From the NCBI GenBank assembly GCA_035492775.1, contig DATJIW010000047.1:1-64000 (forward strand): a DNA stretch of 64,000 bases. The letters are read 5' to 3'. The notes under the pieces were generated by a model that was given only the letters and a program-made list of their open reading frames with translations, did not search any database and was not told the DNA's origin. Each line of letters starts with the position of its first letter. Position 1 is the stretch's first letter. The translations under genes were made by a program, and so were the position numbers. This document shows positions 53,261 through 61,575 of this stretch, piece after piece. The DNA comes from DATJFQ01 sp035492775 (GTDB lineage: Bacteria; Acidobacteriota; Vicinamibacteria; Vicinamibacterales; 2-12-FULL-66-21).

Positions 53261-53336
53261 GGGCCTGTGGCGCAGTTGGGAGCGCGCCTGAATGGCATTC
53301 AGGAGGTCACCGGTTCGAACCCGGTCAGGTCCACCA
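53261..53336 (+). tRNA. tRNA-Ala (anticodon GGC)
   Basis: 76 nt with encoded CCA. Acceptor GGGCCTG/CAGGTCC (one G-U pair), anticodon stem-loop CCTGA-ATGGCAT-TCAGG with GGC at 34-36, T arm ACCGG-TTCGAAC-CCGGT. A TAAAAT hexamer lies about 25 bases upstream. The downstream 1.5 kb is the most accessory part of the window. Confidence 0.96.
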
Positions 53337-53519
53337 AACCTTCTTTTTCCAGCCGTCGCTTCCGGCAAGTAGTTGAATCCTGGCGCGGTTACGCGGGGTC
53401 CAACAAAGCCGCCCGCGTCGAACGACAGTCCTTCCGGAAAGAACAGCTGTTAGAACCGCTGCCGCTGGTCGAGTGAGGAACCGCACCCACAGCTCCGCAG
53501 CGACCGGAGGCCGACCCGG
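53337..53519. other. Gene-free segment downstream of tRNA-Ala
   Basis: No gene recognised. A plus-strand frame continuing through it (RRFRQVVESWRGYAGSNKAARV...) ends at 53476 and could be a decayed fragment, but I cannot name a parent. No clear repeat of the tRNA 3' end is seen, so no att site can be proved. Confidence 0.35.
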
Positions 53520-53980
53520 TCACAGCTCCGCTGTCTCGATGATCGTCACAGTCGGACCGCGTGAGATCTTCGCGATAAACCCCCTCGAATGCTGCCTGCA
53601 AAGGCGCGACATCCTGTCGAGAGCTGAAAGGATCAGCCCTGCCGCTTCCTCTCCGGTGAGAGACGATGAGGTGATGCTAAAAAACCGAAGCCTGGCAGCG
53701 AGCACGGCTTGTTTCTCGAGCTGGTTGTACCGGATTCGGTCGTCGCGCGTGAGGACGACCCAGTTGTTCGCGCCGGCCGCCTTTAACCAATCAACATCCG
53801 GCGTCCCTTGGGAGAAAAGCTCGTCATGAACACGGATTTCGACACCAGCGGCGGGAGCGCCTCGGGCACTTTCTTTCGGCCCAGCGATCTATCGATGAAG
53901 AATACGAGGGACTCAGGCGGCTCTCGCCGGCTGGAGCTCGCAGCGGACCGCTTCTTCGATATTGAGCGGGTCCTCGCCAT
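53520..53980 (-). pseudogene. DUF5615 PIN-like protein, frameshifted
   Basis: The start frame reads LVFFIDRSLGRKKVPEAL, the first acidic-Asp strand of the DUF5615 fold. The rest, VEIRVHDELFSQGTPDVDWL and NNWVVLTRDDRIRYNQ to the end TIIETAEL, is in a different frame. One base is missing or extra near CTCCCGCC (53848-53857). Frame A stops at 53783. DUF5615 is the putative toxin that pairs with DUF433; no clean start codon is seen after the DUF433 stop. It is either inactivated or carries a sequencing error, or needs frameshifting. Confidence 0.7.
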
Positions 53981-54668
53981 AGTCTTCGGCGAGATCAGCG
54001 ATCGACTCGCCCGCCTTGTATCGGTCCGCGATGACCGCGGTCGGCACTGACGACACCTTTAGAATGGGTCGGCCGAACTCAACACGCGGATCCATGGTGA
54101 CAACCCGTGGCTGCGAGGCTTCTTCAGCCGGGCTCCGTCGACTGCGGGTGAACGGATACAGTCGCGCGACGAATCCGTCCTTGTCCCACTCGACTCGCTG
54201 GAGGTGCAGTCCGATCAGATCGCGCATCGCGAGTTGGCCGTGCCTGGATGCATTGATCACATCCTTCAGGCCCGCTGCCTCAACGAACAGGTGCTTGCCG
54301 TCCGTGAGCATCTCGTGGCGGACGAGAGGATGAGGACTCTGAAAGTGCTCTCGGAGATACTTCACCGCTTGACGAATCTGCGGCAACTCGACTTGGTACT
54401 GGCGTCGAAGCGCGTCCAGGACGTGCGCTTCGGTCAGATTGCTGAACGACAACCGGGAATTCCTCGCGTCAGCAAGTTCGATCACCGGTTCGGATCGCCG
54501 ACGAGCGCCTGATCGCAATGGGTACCATCGTCCCGAGACCCAGGAACGCAGCGTGTTCTCTGGAATCTGTAGGTAACGGGACGCCTCGAACACTGAATAC
54601 AAGGGTACTTCCAGGACCTGAGGTCCAGAGTACAACTGTTCTAGGTTCCGCCGTCTGGTCACTCCCAC
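53913..54668 (-). CDS. DUF433 antitoxin-like protein with N-terminal HTH-like domain
   Basis: 251 residues starting at GTG. The N-terminal half has a MerR-like winged-helix segment (VFEASRYLQIPENTLRSWVSG). The C-terminal part is DUF433: RVEFGRPILKVSSVPTAVIADRYKAGESIADLAEDY. DUF433 proteins bind DNA or neutralise a DUF5615 PIN-like partner, encoded immediately downstream with overlapping ends. A TTGTCC-N17-TACGAT promoter ends six bases before the start, so it is probably leaderless. Confidence 0.82.
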   Translation of the reverse strand: MGVTRRRNLEQLYSGPQVLEVPLYSVFEASRYLQIPENTLRSWVSGRWYPLRSGARRRSEPVIELADARNSRLSFSNLTEAHVLDALRRQYQVELPQIRQAVKYLREHFQSPHPLVRHEMLTDGKHLFVEAAGLKDVINASRHGQLAMRDLIGLHLQRVEWDKDGFVARLYPFTRSRRSPAEEASQPRVVTMDPRVEFGRPILKVSSVPTAVIADRYKAGESIADLAEDYGEDPLNIEEAVRCELQPARAA

Positions 54669-54674
54669 GCGCCA

Positions 54675-54703
54675 ATCGTAACCCGTCGTCGGGAATGGGA
54701 CAA
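54675..54703 (-). promoter_or_regulatory. Promoter of the DUF433 gene
   Basis: On the minus strand TTGTCC (54703-54698), a 17-base spacer and TACGAT (54680-54675); the GTG start is six bases downstream of the -10. Confidence 0.6.
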
Positions 54704-54872
54704 ATTATCAAGGGATCCAGCGCATTTCTGTGTAACTGAGCCCCTGAAGGATCCGAGCGTACCAAGGCGAGCCGCTGATATCAGAGTTATGGAGATCGTC
54801 GCGATCCTGTTCTCGATTCTGCGTCCACGCGACGGAAATCACGACCCCCTCGCAGCGAACGGCAGCGCACCT

Positions 54873-55286
54873 TCACAGTCCAGTGACTCGTAACCGGCGC
54901 CGGATCGCCACGTGCCAGATCCACATGATCGCCGCCGTCACCCACCACGCGATTCCGATGACAGGGGCGTCCCGGATCACGAGGAACGTGATCGTCGTCC
55001 CGTGGAAGGCGAAGGCGAGCGGCAGCACGGTGAAAATCGCCGCGACCACCAGCGTGGACGTTCGGCTCTTCAAGAGTTGCCGGGTTGCGTCGAGCGCCTG
55101 CTTCTCCGCAGTCGGTGGCTGCGTTGCGGGTAGTCCCAGGCTCGTCCCGCGTGCCGCCGTGACGTCGGCTGCAAGCTCGGGATCGGTTTTCAAATAGGAT
55201 TCGACCAGCGCCTGAGAGTCGGCGCTCGCCTCTCCCGCCAGGTACACGGGTATCAGATCCTTCACGACGTCTCGTGAGATATTCAT
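54873..55286 (-). CDS. Anti-sigma-factor-like membrane protein
   Basis: 137 residues. The N-terminus (SRDVVKDLIPVYLAGEASADSQALVESYLKTDPELA) has the layout of zinc anti-sigma domains but lacks the HisCysCys ligands. It is followed by two transmembrane helices (STLVVAAIFTVLPLAFAF and APVIGIAWWVTAAIMWIW). It overlaps the sigma gene upstream by four bases (ATGA), the usual sigma/anti-sigma order. It probably sequesters that sigma factor. Confidence 0.8.
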   Translation of the reverse strand: MNISRDVVKDLIPVYLAGEASADSQALVESYLKTDPELAADVTAARGTSLGLPATQPPTAEKQALDATRQLLKSRTSTLVVAAIFTVLPLAFAFHGTTITFLVIRDAPVIGIAWWVTAAIMWIWHVAIRRRLRVTGL

Positions 55287-55792
55287 GACTTCACCTCCGG
55301 TTCAGCGATAGCAAGGCCCCGGGTCCTCCGGACCTCGGCCAACCTCAGCCTCGCGCGATGCACCTTGACGCGCGCCGCGACGGGAGAAATCGCCAGCGCC
55401 GCGGCCACCTCGTCGTACGACATCCCCTCCTCCGCCCGGAGCAGGACGGCCGCCCGATCGATCTCCGGCAGCGTCTGAAGTGCGGCCAACACCGCTTGCA
55501 GCTCGCGGTGCGCGTGCGCGCGCCGTTCAGGGTCCGGACGGGTGTCGTGTACCCGCTCGTCGAGAGTGGTCATCCGTCGGGCGTGGCGCCGATCTGCCAG
55601 GAACAGGTTTCGGGCAATCGTGAGCAGATAGCCCTTGACCGTTGTCAGGTCGACGCGATCGCGTGCGTGCCACAGGCGGATGAATGTCTCCGAGAGGATG
55701 TCGTCCGCCATGGCGGGATCGCCTGAGAGAAACAATACGAACCGATGCACGTCGCCGGCATGCGTCGCGTACAGTTCCGAGAAATCGATCAC
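55283..55792 (-). CDS. ECF-family RNA polymerase sigma factor
   Basis: 169 residues starting at GTG behind GGAG. Region 2 (DDILSETFIRLWHARDRVDL, YLLTIARNLFLADRRHARR) and region 4 (LQTLPEIDRAAVLLRAEEGMSYDEVAAALAISPVAARVKVHRARLRL) are complete. It directs RNA polymerase to a small regulon, controlled by the coupled membrane protein that follows. Its inducing signal and target promoters cannot be inferred here. Confidence 0.93.
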   Translation of the reverse strand: MIDFSELYATHAGDVHRFVLFLSGDPAMADDILSETFIRLWHARDRVDLTTVKGYLLTIARNLFLADRRHARRMTTLDERVHDTRPDPERRAHAHRELQAVLAALQTLPEIDRAAVLLRAEEGMSYDEVAAALAISPVAARVKVHRARLRLAEVRRTRGLAIAEPEVKS

Positions 55793-55914
55793 GTCCCACT
55801 CCGTAGCCAGGCATTCCGCGCGTTCGGAGGATGTACGCAGTCGCCCGGTGATTTGTTACACGGCTTCCGACCGGGGCGACGGTCCATTCCCGTCACATGG
55901 GTGACGGTTTATTC

Positions 55915-56049
55915 CGACACCTGCGTGGCTCCGTGTCGCGCGATGCGTGGGGAGGACGTGGCTTCATGGTCCGCGATCCTGACGGCAACGGGTTGTGCTT
56001 CGTCGGGCCGGCCTGGGAGGATCGCTCCCGGATGTGCGCGCGGTCGTAG
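55915..56049 (+). pseudogene. Remnant of a VOC (glyoxalase-like) gene
   Basis: One frame reads GGRGFMVRDPDGNGLCFVGPAWEDRS and ends in TAG at 56047. RDPDGNGLCFV is the last beta-strand and metal Glu region of VOC-superfamily proteins. Nothing upstream resembles the rest of the domain, so only about 30 codons remain. It lies in the 372-base gap before the Cdd1-like gene, which has little else besides a hairpin. Confidence 0.5.
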
Positions 56050-56139
56050 ACTCGACGAAGCAGCTTCGTTGATCGCCCGCTCGGCGGCAAAGAAGGTCCC
56101 CGATCCGGCTCCGAATGGCGCTGCTCTGGTCCAGAAGTC

Positions 56140-56162
56140 CTCCGGGGGCTTTGCCCCCGGAG
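56140..56162. terminator. GC-rich hairpin between the VOC remnant and Cdd1-like gene
   Basis: CTCCGGGGGC, three-base loop, GCCCCCGGAG: a perfect 10-bp stem just past the stop of the minus-strand Cdd1-like gene. There is no strong U-tract. Confidence 0.55.
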
Positions 56163-56164
56163 CC

Positions 56165-56545
56165 CTACTTGCTCTTTCGCGCGTCGTTTCGCCGGCCCGA
56201 CGAACTTCGATTGGAAGGTTGTCCTCTCTTGCGAAGCTCAGTGTAGTGCCACCAGAGGCACTTCTCGATCGGCAGGTTCGGATCGAGCGCCTGCGCAACG
56301 GCGGCCCTGAACGTATCCAGGACGCAGGGATCCTGTCTCTTCCCGGTCGTGCGCTCGAGTTGCCGATAGAGACGGTCCGGGCTGCGCCGTGAGAGCTGCG
56401 CAACCGAATGGACGCCGAGACGGTTCAGATCCCGTTCCATCGCAGGACCTACGGACCACAAGTCGCGAAGCCTGCGAGCGTGCGCTCGCGAATCTCGCGC
56501 TGTCCGTTGACGCCTACTGCTTCTTGAATTGAGCGAAACCGACAA
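56165..56545 (-). CDS. Cdd1-like helix-hairpin-helix protein
   Basis: Up to 126 residues. RDLWSVGPAMERDLNRLGVHSVAQLSRRSPDRLYRQLERTTGKRQDPCVLDTFRAAVAQ and ALDPNLPIEKCLWWHYT match the Cdd1 (pathogenicity locus) family, an HhH-type nucleic-acid-binding fold of unknown biological role. The start is uncertain, because the first codons overlap the VOC gene by 32 bases; a shorter start may be used. It is followed by a hairpin. Confidence 0.78.
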   Translation of the reverse strand: MSVSLNSRSSRRQRTARDSRAHARRLRDLWSVGPAMERDLNRLGVHSVAQLSRRSPDRLYRQLERTTGKRQDPCVLDTFRAAVAQALDPNLPIEKCLWWHYTELRKRGQPSNRSSSGRRNDARKSK

Positions 56546-56924
56546 CGCTGCCTCCCGGCTCTTTCACATAGAGCTCAGTACTTCCATAGAACGTGTCGTG
56601 ACGAGGTTTGACGACGGGGACGCCCGACAGAGCCTTCTCGACTGCGTCGAGGTCGTTCACCGTGATGAAGAGCACGATCGAGTGTCCGCCGATTTCGTCC
56701 GCCGCGTCGGGCCGCTCCGCCAGCACGCTGGCGCGCGTCTGGTACATCACTTCGATGTCACCGGCTTTCGCGCTGGCGAAGACCAGCCTCCCGTCATCGC
56801 CAGGGACCTGATTTTCGGTGGTGAACCCGAGCCTCTCGGTCCAGAAGCGAACGCACGGTTCGACGTGGTCGACAACGAGAACGGGGGTCAGGTGCTGCAG
56901 GCCGAAGGAGTTTACTGGTGTCAT
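56514..56924 (-). CDS. VOC-family (glyoxalase/bleomycin-resistance-like) protein
   Basis: 136 residues: MTPVNSFGLQHLTPVLVVDHVEPCVRFWTERLGFTTENQ, then HSIVLFITVNDLDAVEKAL and ELYVKEPGGSVVGFAQF. The single-domain VOC fold with His/Glu metal ligands suits an enzyme or resistance protein whose substrate is unknown. TACGCT ends seven bases before the ATG. It overlaps the Cdd1-like gene. Confidence 0.86.
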   Translation of the reverse strand: MTPVNSFGLQHLTPVLVVDHVEPCVRFWTERLGFTTENQVPGDDGRLVFASAKAGDIEVMYQTRASVLAERPDAADEIGGHSIVLFITVNDLDAVEKALSGVPVVKPRHDTFYGSTELYVKEPGGSVVGFAQFKKQ

Positions 56925-56979
56925 GCCGCCCAGCGTAGCAACGGCGTGTGTCAGTTTCTGTCAGCAGTCGAGCGCCTGT

Positions 56980-57675
56980 CTACACGGGAGCGTCGGCGAC
57001 GCGCTCGGCTTGTCTCCACTCGGACAGCAGCAACAGGCGCGAGCGCGGCAGGCGCTCGTCGGACACTTCGGCCAGCGTGATCCGATCGGTGCGGAAATGG
57101 CGGAAGCTCTTCCGAAGCTCGCACCAGGCCACGACGACACGGACGCGTTCGAAGAAGGCGACGGCGATCGGCCAGATGACCCGCACCGTCTCCGTGCCAT
57201 CGTCGCTGAGATAGGCGATGCGCAGCTTGCGCTCATCGCGGATTGCTTCCCGTACGATACCCGGATCGATCTGATCGACAGCCGCGGGGATTCGCGGCAC
57301 AGCGAACAGCGCGGCGTCCTCGACGCGATGGCGCAGGTGGTCCGGAAGAACCGCGACAATCTTCGCGACCGCGTCGGCGGCCGCCCGCGCCAGGTGCGCG
57401 TCCGGCAGTTGAGCGACCCAACGCGAGCCGAGGATGAGCGCCTCGATCTCTTCGTCGGTGAACATGAGCGGCGGAAGCACGAATCCGGGGCGCATCACGA
57501 ATCCCACCCCCGCTTCGCCCGCGATTGGCGCGCCCTGCGCGATGAGCGTTTCGACGTCGCGATAGATCGTGCGCACGGAGACCGAGAATTCCGCAGCCAG
57601 CTGTTGGGCCGTGGCGGGATGACGATGCCGGCGCAGCGCCTGAATCAGCGCGAGAAGACGTTCGCTCCGGGTCAC
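56980..57675 (-). CDS. YafY-type transcriptional regulator with WYL domain
   Basis: 231 residues starting at GTG. An N-terminal winged helix (SERLLALIQALRRHRHPATAQQLAAEFSVSVRTIYRDVETL) is followed by a WYL ligand-sensing domain (RKLRIAYLSDDGTETVRVIWPIAVAFF, WCELRKSFRHFRTDRIT). WYL proteins sense nucleotides or small ligands and often control phage-defence or stress genes. No defence genes are near it. Its start overlaps the upstream small protein gene (GTGA). Confidence 0.87.
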   Translation of the reverse strand: MTRSERLLALIQALRRHRHPATAQQLAAEFSVSVRTIYRDVETLIAQGAPIAGEAGVGFVMRPGFVLPPLMFTDEEIEALILGSRWVAQLPDAHLARAAADAVAKIVAVLPDHLRHRVEDAALFAVPRIPAAVDQIDPGIVREAIRDERKLRIAYLSDDGTETVRVIWPIAVAFFERVRVVVAWCELRKSFRHFRTDRITLAEVSDERLPRSRLLLLSEWRQAERVADAPV

Positions 57676-58007
57676 TTACCGCGCCGTTTCGACCAGCCAC
57701 GGTAGGCGCTCACACCGCCAGCGAGAAGGCCGAACCATCCGACGAGGCTGTCCATTCCGGTATAAAGAAGGACCAGCACGCCTCCGCCGGCCGTGACCGC
57801 TGCAAACTGCATCTCGGTCTTTCCGTCGGAGCTTGCGGCTTGTGCAGTTGCCTTCGAGTAGGAACTGACGATCTTGCTCGCCGCCGCCGGCGTGCAGCCC
57901 ATCTCGACGAGCTTCTGTTCGACGGCGGACGGTGGATCGCCGCGGTCCAGCATCTCGATCCCGAGTGCGTAGGCGCCGTCGACCGGTCTATCACTGGTAT
58001 CAGTCAT
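57672..58007 (-). CDS. Small protein with C-terminal membrane segments
   Basis: 111 residues starting MTDTSDRPVDGAYALGIEMLDRGDPPSAVEQKLVEMGCTPAAASKIVSSY, a helical soluble part, then two hydrophobic stretches (MQFAAVTAGGGVLVLLYTG and LVGWFGLLAGGVSAYRG) and a basic tail. I do not recognise the family. It is translationally coupled to the WYL regulator, so it may be its partner or only a cotranscribed neighbour. Confidence 0.65.
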   Translation of the reverse strand: MTDTSDRPVDGAYALGIEMLDRGDPPSAVEQKLVEMGCTPAAASKIVSSYSKATAQAASSDGKTEMQFAAVTAGGGVLVLLYTGMDSLVGWFGLLAGGVSAYRGWSKRRGK

Positions 58008-58064
58008 CGCACACCTGACCTCTCGTCGAGCGACGCAGGACGATGCCATAGACGAACCGGGGTG

Positions 58065-58454
58065 TCAATCGCGGGGGCGAACGATGCGATTGAATCCTTC
58101 GCGGACGAGGGCGCCGAGCCGATCATCATCAATTTTCGCCAACTCGACGCCGATCCATCCCTTGCAACCGACGTACGGTGGGCGGAAGTAAACGTCGGAC
58201 GCTTCCTCGATGAGCGCCTCCTGGACGCCGGGTCCGGCAGGCAGCCACGCGGCGACGTGGCCGTCGTCGTGGTGGTTGTCCACGAACGTCGCGAACACGC
58301 GTTTCGGCGTGAAGAATGTCGGGGCGCCGTGTGAGACCTTTTCGGTCGTCCCCGGTATCGACAGGCACAGGCGCCGCAGGCGTCGGAGTTGCGTGCCATC
58401 GTCCAGGCGGGGTGCAGGCTGCCGGGTCGGCGGGTTCCGTTTCCGCATAGTCAT
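58065..58454 (-). CDS. MmcQ/YjbR-family protein
   Basis: 129 residues. LCLSIPGTTEKVSHGAPTFFTPKRVFATFVDNHHDDGHVAAWLPA and EASDVYFRPPYVGCKGWIGVELAKIDDDRLGALVREGFNRI match the MmcQ/YjbR fold, a double-wing DNA-binding-like domain. Cellular role is unknown. Start taken at MTMRKRN; longer frame upstream is not conserved. Confidence 0.82.
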   Translation of the reverse strand: MTMRKRNPPTRQPAPRLDDGTQLRRLRRLCLSIPGTTEKVSHGAPTFFTPKRVFATFVDNHHDDGHVAAWLPAGPGVQEALIEEASDVYFRPPYVGCKGWIGVELAKIDDDRLGALVREGFNRIVRPRD

Positions 58455-58565
58455 CGTCCACAGAAGGTGTGAGCTTAACAGCGCGCGGCTCTCAAGTGAG
58501 TCGCCGTCACGGACGAGTTTCGCCTGCTGCTCGAAGACCACGGCAGAGAAAGCGAGGGCACCGCC

Positions 58566-60056
58566 ATGATTCGTGCGCTCGTACGGCGGCCGCTCTGGAG
58601 CGTCGTCTTGCTGCTCGCGGCAGGAGCCTACGCACAGACCTCCGGCCCGACGTTCCCCAATCCCGGCAAGACGTCAATGTCGAAGGACGACCAGCGCGCC
58701 CTGGGGATGCAGGTGGCGGCGCAGGTCTTCAAACAAATGCCCGTCCTGCCCGACAGCAGTCCGGAGACTCAATACGTGCGGCAGATCGGCCAGAAGCTGG
58801 TGGCCACGATTCCACAGGAGTATTCCTGGCCGTTCGAGTTCCACGTCATTCCGCAAAAGGAGATCAACGCCTTTGCCCTGCCAGGAGGGCAGATGTTCGT
58901 CAACGTCGGGACCATCACGGCGGCAACGAACGAAGCGGAGCTCGCCGGCGTCATGGGACACGAGATGGCGCACGTTTACATGCAGCATTCAGCCAAGCAG
59001 GCGGGGAAGGCGCAAACCACGAGCGCGATTGCCGGCATCGCTGCGGCCGTACTCGGCGGAACGGTTGGGAACAAAGCGGGAGGAATGGTCGGACAGCTCG
59101 GGCAGATGGGCATTCAAATGGGGGCCGAGGGCCTGATGCTGAAGTACTCGCGCGGCGACGAATCGCAGGCCGACGCGGTCGGGACCATGATCCTCTACAA
59201 GGCCGGCTACAACCCGCAGTCGATGGCCGATTTCTTCGAGACGATGGGCGCGCAGGCGGGAGCCGCCCCTCCAGAGCTTTTCAGTTCCCATCCCAATCCC
59301 GGCCATCGACGGGAAGCCATCCAAAAGGAGATCGCCAACTGGCCACCGGGAAACTATGCCGGCGACAGTCCGAATTTCACCGAGGTGCATCAGCACGCCA
59401 TGCAGGCGAAGACCTACACCGCGGAGGAAATCCAGGCGGGCGCGAAGTCGGGACGTTGGGCTGCGCTCAATGAGAGAAGTGGCGCCAGCATGAATTCCAG
59501 CGGTGCGAGCACGTTTGCCACGAGCGCGTCGGTTCCGCCGGAACGGGTCTCGCTCGAGAGCGTTCTGCCGACGCAGGAAATGATGAACGCCAATCTCGGG
59601 CCGATGCAGATTCGTCATCCGTCGAACTGGCCGGTGAAGCTGCCGGACAAGCAGGGGCAGTTCGTCACGATTGCTCCGCGCAGCGGCGTCACGGGCAAGG
59701 GCGTAGGTTATGGCGTGCTGCTCAATGGCGTTGGGGCACCGCAGGGACGGCGTATGAGTATCGACGACATGACGGCGGGGCTGATCAAGCAGATCCAGCA
59801 GAACAACGAGCTGGAGCCGCTCGGTCCTTCGGAGCCGATCACGGTGGGGGGTATCGAGGGCCGCTCGACCTTGTTGCGTTCTCCCTCGGCACTGCCGGAC
59901 GCGAACGGACTGACACAACCCGAACGCGACTGGCTAGTGACCATCCCGCGGCAGGACGGCTCGATGATCTTCATGGTCTTCGTGGCGCCCGAGGCCGACT
60001 TCGCCCGATTGCGGCCGACCTACGAGGCGATGCTGAAGAGCATCCAGTTCCGCTGA
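58566..60056 (+). CDS. M48-family zinc metallopeptidase, exported
   Basis: 496 residues. A signal peptide (ALVRRPLWSVVLLLAAGAYAQ) is followed by an M48 domain with GVMGHEMAHVYMQHS (HEMAH motif, catalytic Glu) and the later third-ligand segment SRGDESQADAVG. FALPGGQMFVNVG is typical of BepA/Oma1-like peptidases, which proof-read outer-membrane proteins. The C-terminal half (after about residue 290) is a long extension with no domain I recognise. Confidence 0.9.
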   Translation: MIRALVRRPLWSVVLLLAAGAYAQTSGPTFPNPGKTSMSKDDQRALGMQVAAQVFKQMPVLPDSSPETQYVRQIGQKLVATIPQEYSWPFEFHVIPQKEINAFALPGGQMFVNVGTITAATNEAELAGVMGHEMAHVYMQHSAKQAGKAQTTSAIAGIAAAVLGGTVGNKAGGMVGQLGQMGIQMGAEGLMLKYSRGDESQADAVGTMILYKAGYNPQSMADFFETMGAQAGAAPPELFSSHPNPGHRREAIQKEIANWPPGNYAGDSPNFTEVHQHAMQAKTYTAEEIQAGAKSGRWAALNERSGASMNSSGASTFATSASVPPERVSLESVLPTQEMMNANLGPMQIRHPSNWPVKLPDKQGQFVTIAPRSGVTGKGVGYGVLLNGVGAPQGRRMSIDDMTAGLIKQIQQNNELEPLGPSEPITVGGIEGRSTLLRSPSALPDANGLTQPERDWLVTIPRQDGSMIFMVFVAPEADFARLRPTYEAMLKSIQFR

Positions 60057-60122
60057 TCGCGACCTCGGCATGTCCTGGCAAGCCGCGCGGCGCAGCGGAT
60101 ACCGTCAATCTGTCTCCTGACG

Positions 60123-60791
60123 ATGACCACCCGCCTGGCAGCGTTGCCCGTCAAGCATCCGTCGGCTGCGCTGCTGTTCGTTCAGATCCTGGGCATTCTG
60201 CTGTACCCGTTGATGGAAGACACCTCGGCGGAGCGCGCACTCTTTGGCGTGATCGGCCTGCTGGTACTCGCTGCCGCGCTCTATGTCGTCAAGCGCGGTC
60301 CCTGGCTGACGGCCGTCGGCGTCGTGCTCGCCGTGCCCGTCGTGGTGCTGTCGATCTGGCTCGCGCTCGATTTCGATTCCAATCGAATGGTCGTCATGGC
60401 GGTCCTCGAGGCGGCGTTCTACTTCTATGCTGCGGGCAGTCTGATCGCCTACATGCTCGACGATGAAGTCGCATCGGCGGACGAACTGTTTGCGGCCGCT
60501 GCTACGTTTACGCTGCTGGCCTGGGCATTCGCTTACGTATACGTCGTGTGCCAGGCGCTCCTGCCGGGAAGTTTCACCGCCGTCGTCGGCCCGGCAAATC
60601 CGCGCACCTGGATGGAGTTGCTCTTCCTGAGTTTCACGACACTGTCCGGCGTCGGCCTTGGCGACATCGTGCCGCTCCTGCCCATGGCGCGCGCGCTCGT
60701 CATGATCGAGGAACTCTCGGGCGTGATGTACCTTGCGCTCGTCGTGTCACGGTTGATCGCGCTCTCCGTCACAACGCGAACGCCGCGCTGA
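60123..60791 (+). CDS. Two-pore-helix ion channel (K+ channel-like)
   Basis: 222 residues. About four N-terminal hydrophobic helices, then the last TM-pore-TM unit: TWMELLFLSFTTLSGVGLGDIVP LLPMARALVMIEELSGVMYLALVV. The filter position reads GVGLGD instead of the common GYGD/GFGD, with the Tyr replaced by Leu. It should conduct cations; potassium selectivity is unproven. It follows the peptidase by 66 bases, without evident overlap. Confidence 0.8.
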   Translation: MTTRLAALPVKHPSAALLFVQILGILLYPLMEDTSAERALFGVIGLLVLAAALYVVKRGPWLTAVGVVLAVPVVVLSIWLALDFDSNRMVVMAVLEAAFYFYAAGSLIAYMLDDEVASADELFAAAATFTLLAWAFAYVYVVCQALLPGSFTAVVGPANPRTWMELLFLSFTTLSGVGLGDIVPLLPMARALVMIEELSGVMYLALVVSRLIALSVTTRTPR

Positions 60792-60844
60792 AATCACTGT
60801 CGGCGTCGACTCTCGAGGAACGACCGCCCGGGCGGCGGCGATCG

Positions 60845-61357
60845 CTATTTGATTAAGCCTTCGGCGCGGAGGCGATCCTGGACTTTCTTCGAGAGGGCCG
60901 GACCGTTGTCCTGGCCCCATGCGATCCCTCTCTGCATCGCCTCCTGCGCGATCGCCGGCGCAGCCTCCACCACTTTCTTCCCAAGCGGTGTTTCATAGAA
61001 CGCGATCAGCCCCAGGATTTCGTCGTGCGTGAAATGTTTCGACCAGATCGCGGCGATATCGTGGGTAAAGGTCCCGTCCGGCCCGAACGCAATCTTCATC
61101 TCCTCGTCGAGTGTCGTCTGGATGATGTCAACGGCGCGCGCGGGAAACTCCGGGTGCTGCCGCTGCACCTGCTGCAGGATCTGCGTAGAAATCATGGAGC
61201 CGATCATCTGGCCGAGCTTTGCGTTGCCGGTCAGTTCCAGCAGATGCTGGACGTCGGGATCCACCGGCGGCGCTGCCGCGCCAGCCTGAGCCCAGGCGGC
61301 CCGAACGAGCAACAGCAGAACGGCCGCAGCCGCAGCGGGCACTCTCACTCTGCGCAT
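60845..61357 (-). CDS. DUF2059 exported protein
   Basis: 170 residues. A signal peptide (VPAAAAAVLLLLVRAAWAQA) precedes the DUF2059 helical domain: VQHLLELTGNAKLGQMIGSMI, SKHFTHDEILGLIAFYETPLGKKVVEAAPAIAQEAM. Its function is not established; family members are periplasmic. GGAGG precedes the ATG and TATACT lies about 18 bases upstream. The two genes on either side are convergent or divergent. Confidence 0.85.
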   Translation of the reverse strand: MRRVRVPAAAAAVLLLLVRAAWAQAGAAAPPVDPDVQHLLELTGNAKLGQMIGSMISTQILQQVQRQHPEFPARAVDIIQTTLDEEMKIAFGPDGTFTHDIAAIWSKHFTHDEILGLIAFYETPLGKKVVEAAPAIAQEAMQRGIAWGQDNGPALSKKVQDRLRAEGLIK

Positions 61358-61575
61358 GCAGGTCCTCCGGCGCGCAGTATAGCGCGCGCTTTGCTCTTGC
61401 TGTCGGCCTCGCGCCTGGGTACGATGGCGCTGAGTGCCGAAGGGCGGCCGACGGTTCGCGTAAAGGGTTCAACCCACCCTCCGACATTCGGTTCGGAACC
61501 TTCTAATCCTCGCCCCAGATGCGGACACGGGCGGCACGAGAGGGCACGTCCCTTTCGAAGGAGAGGAAGGTCGCC

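Noticed and set aside
53337..53519. Phage or island attachment site at tRNA-Ala
   Set aside because: No integrase gene and no second copy of the tRNA end was found in the window.
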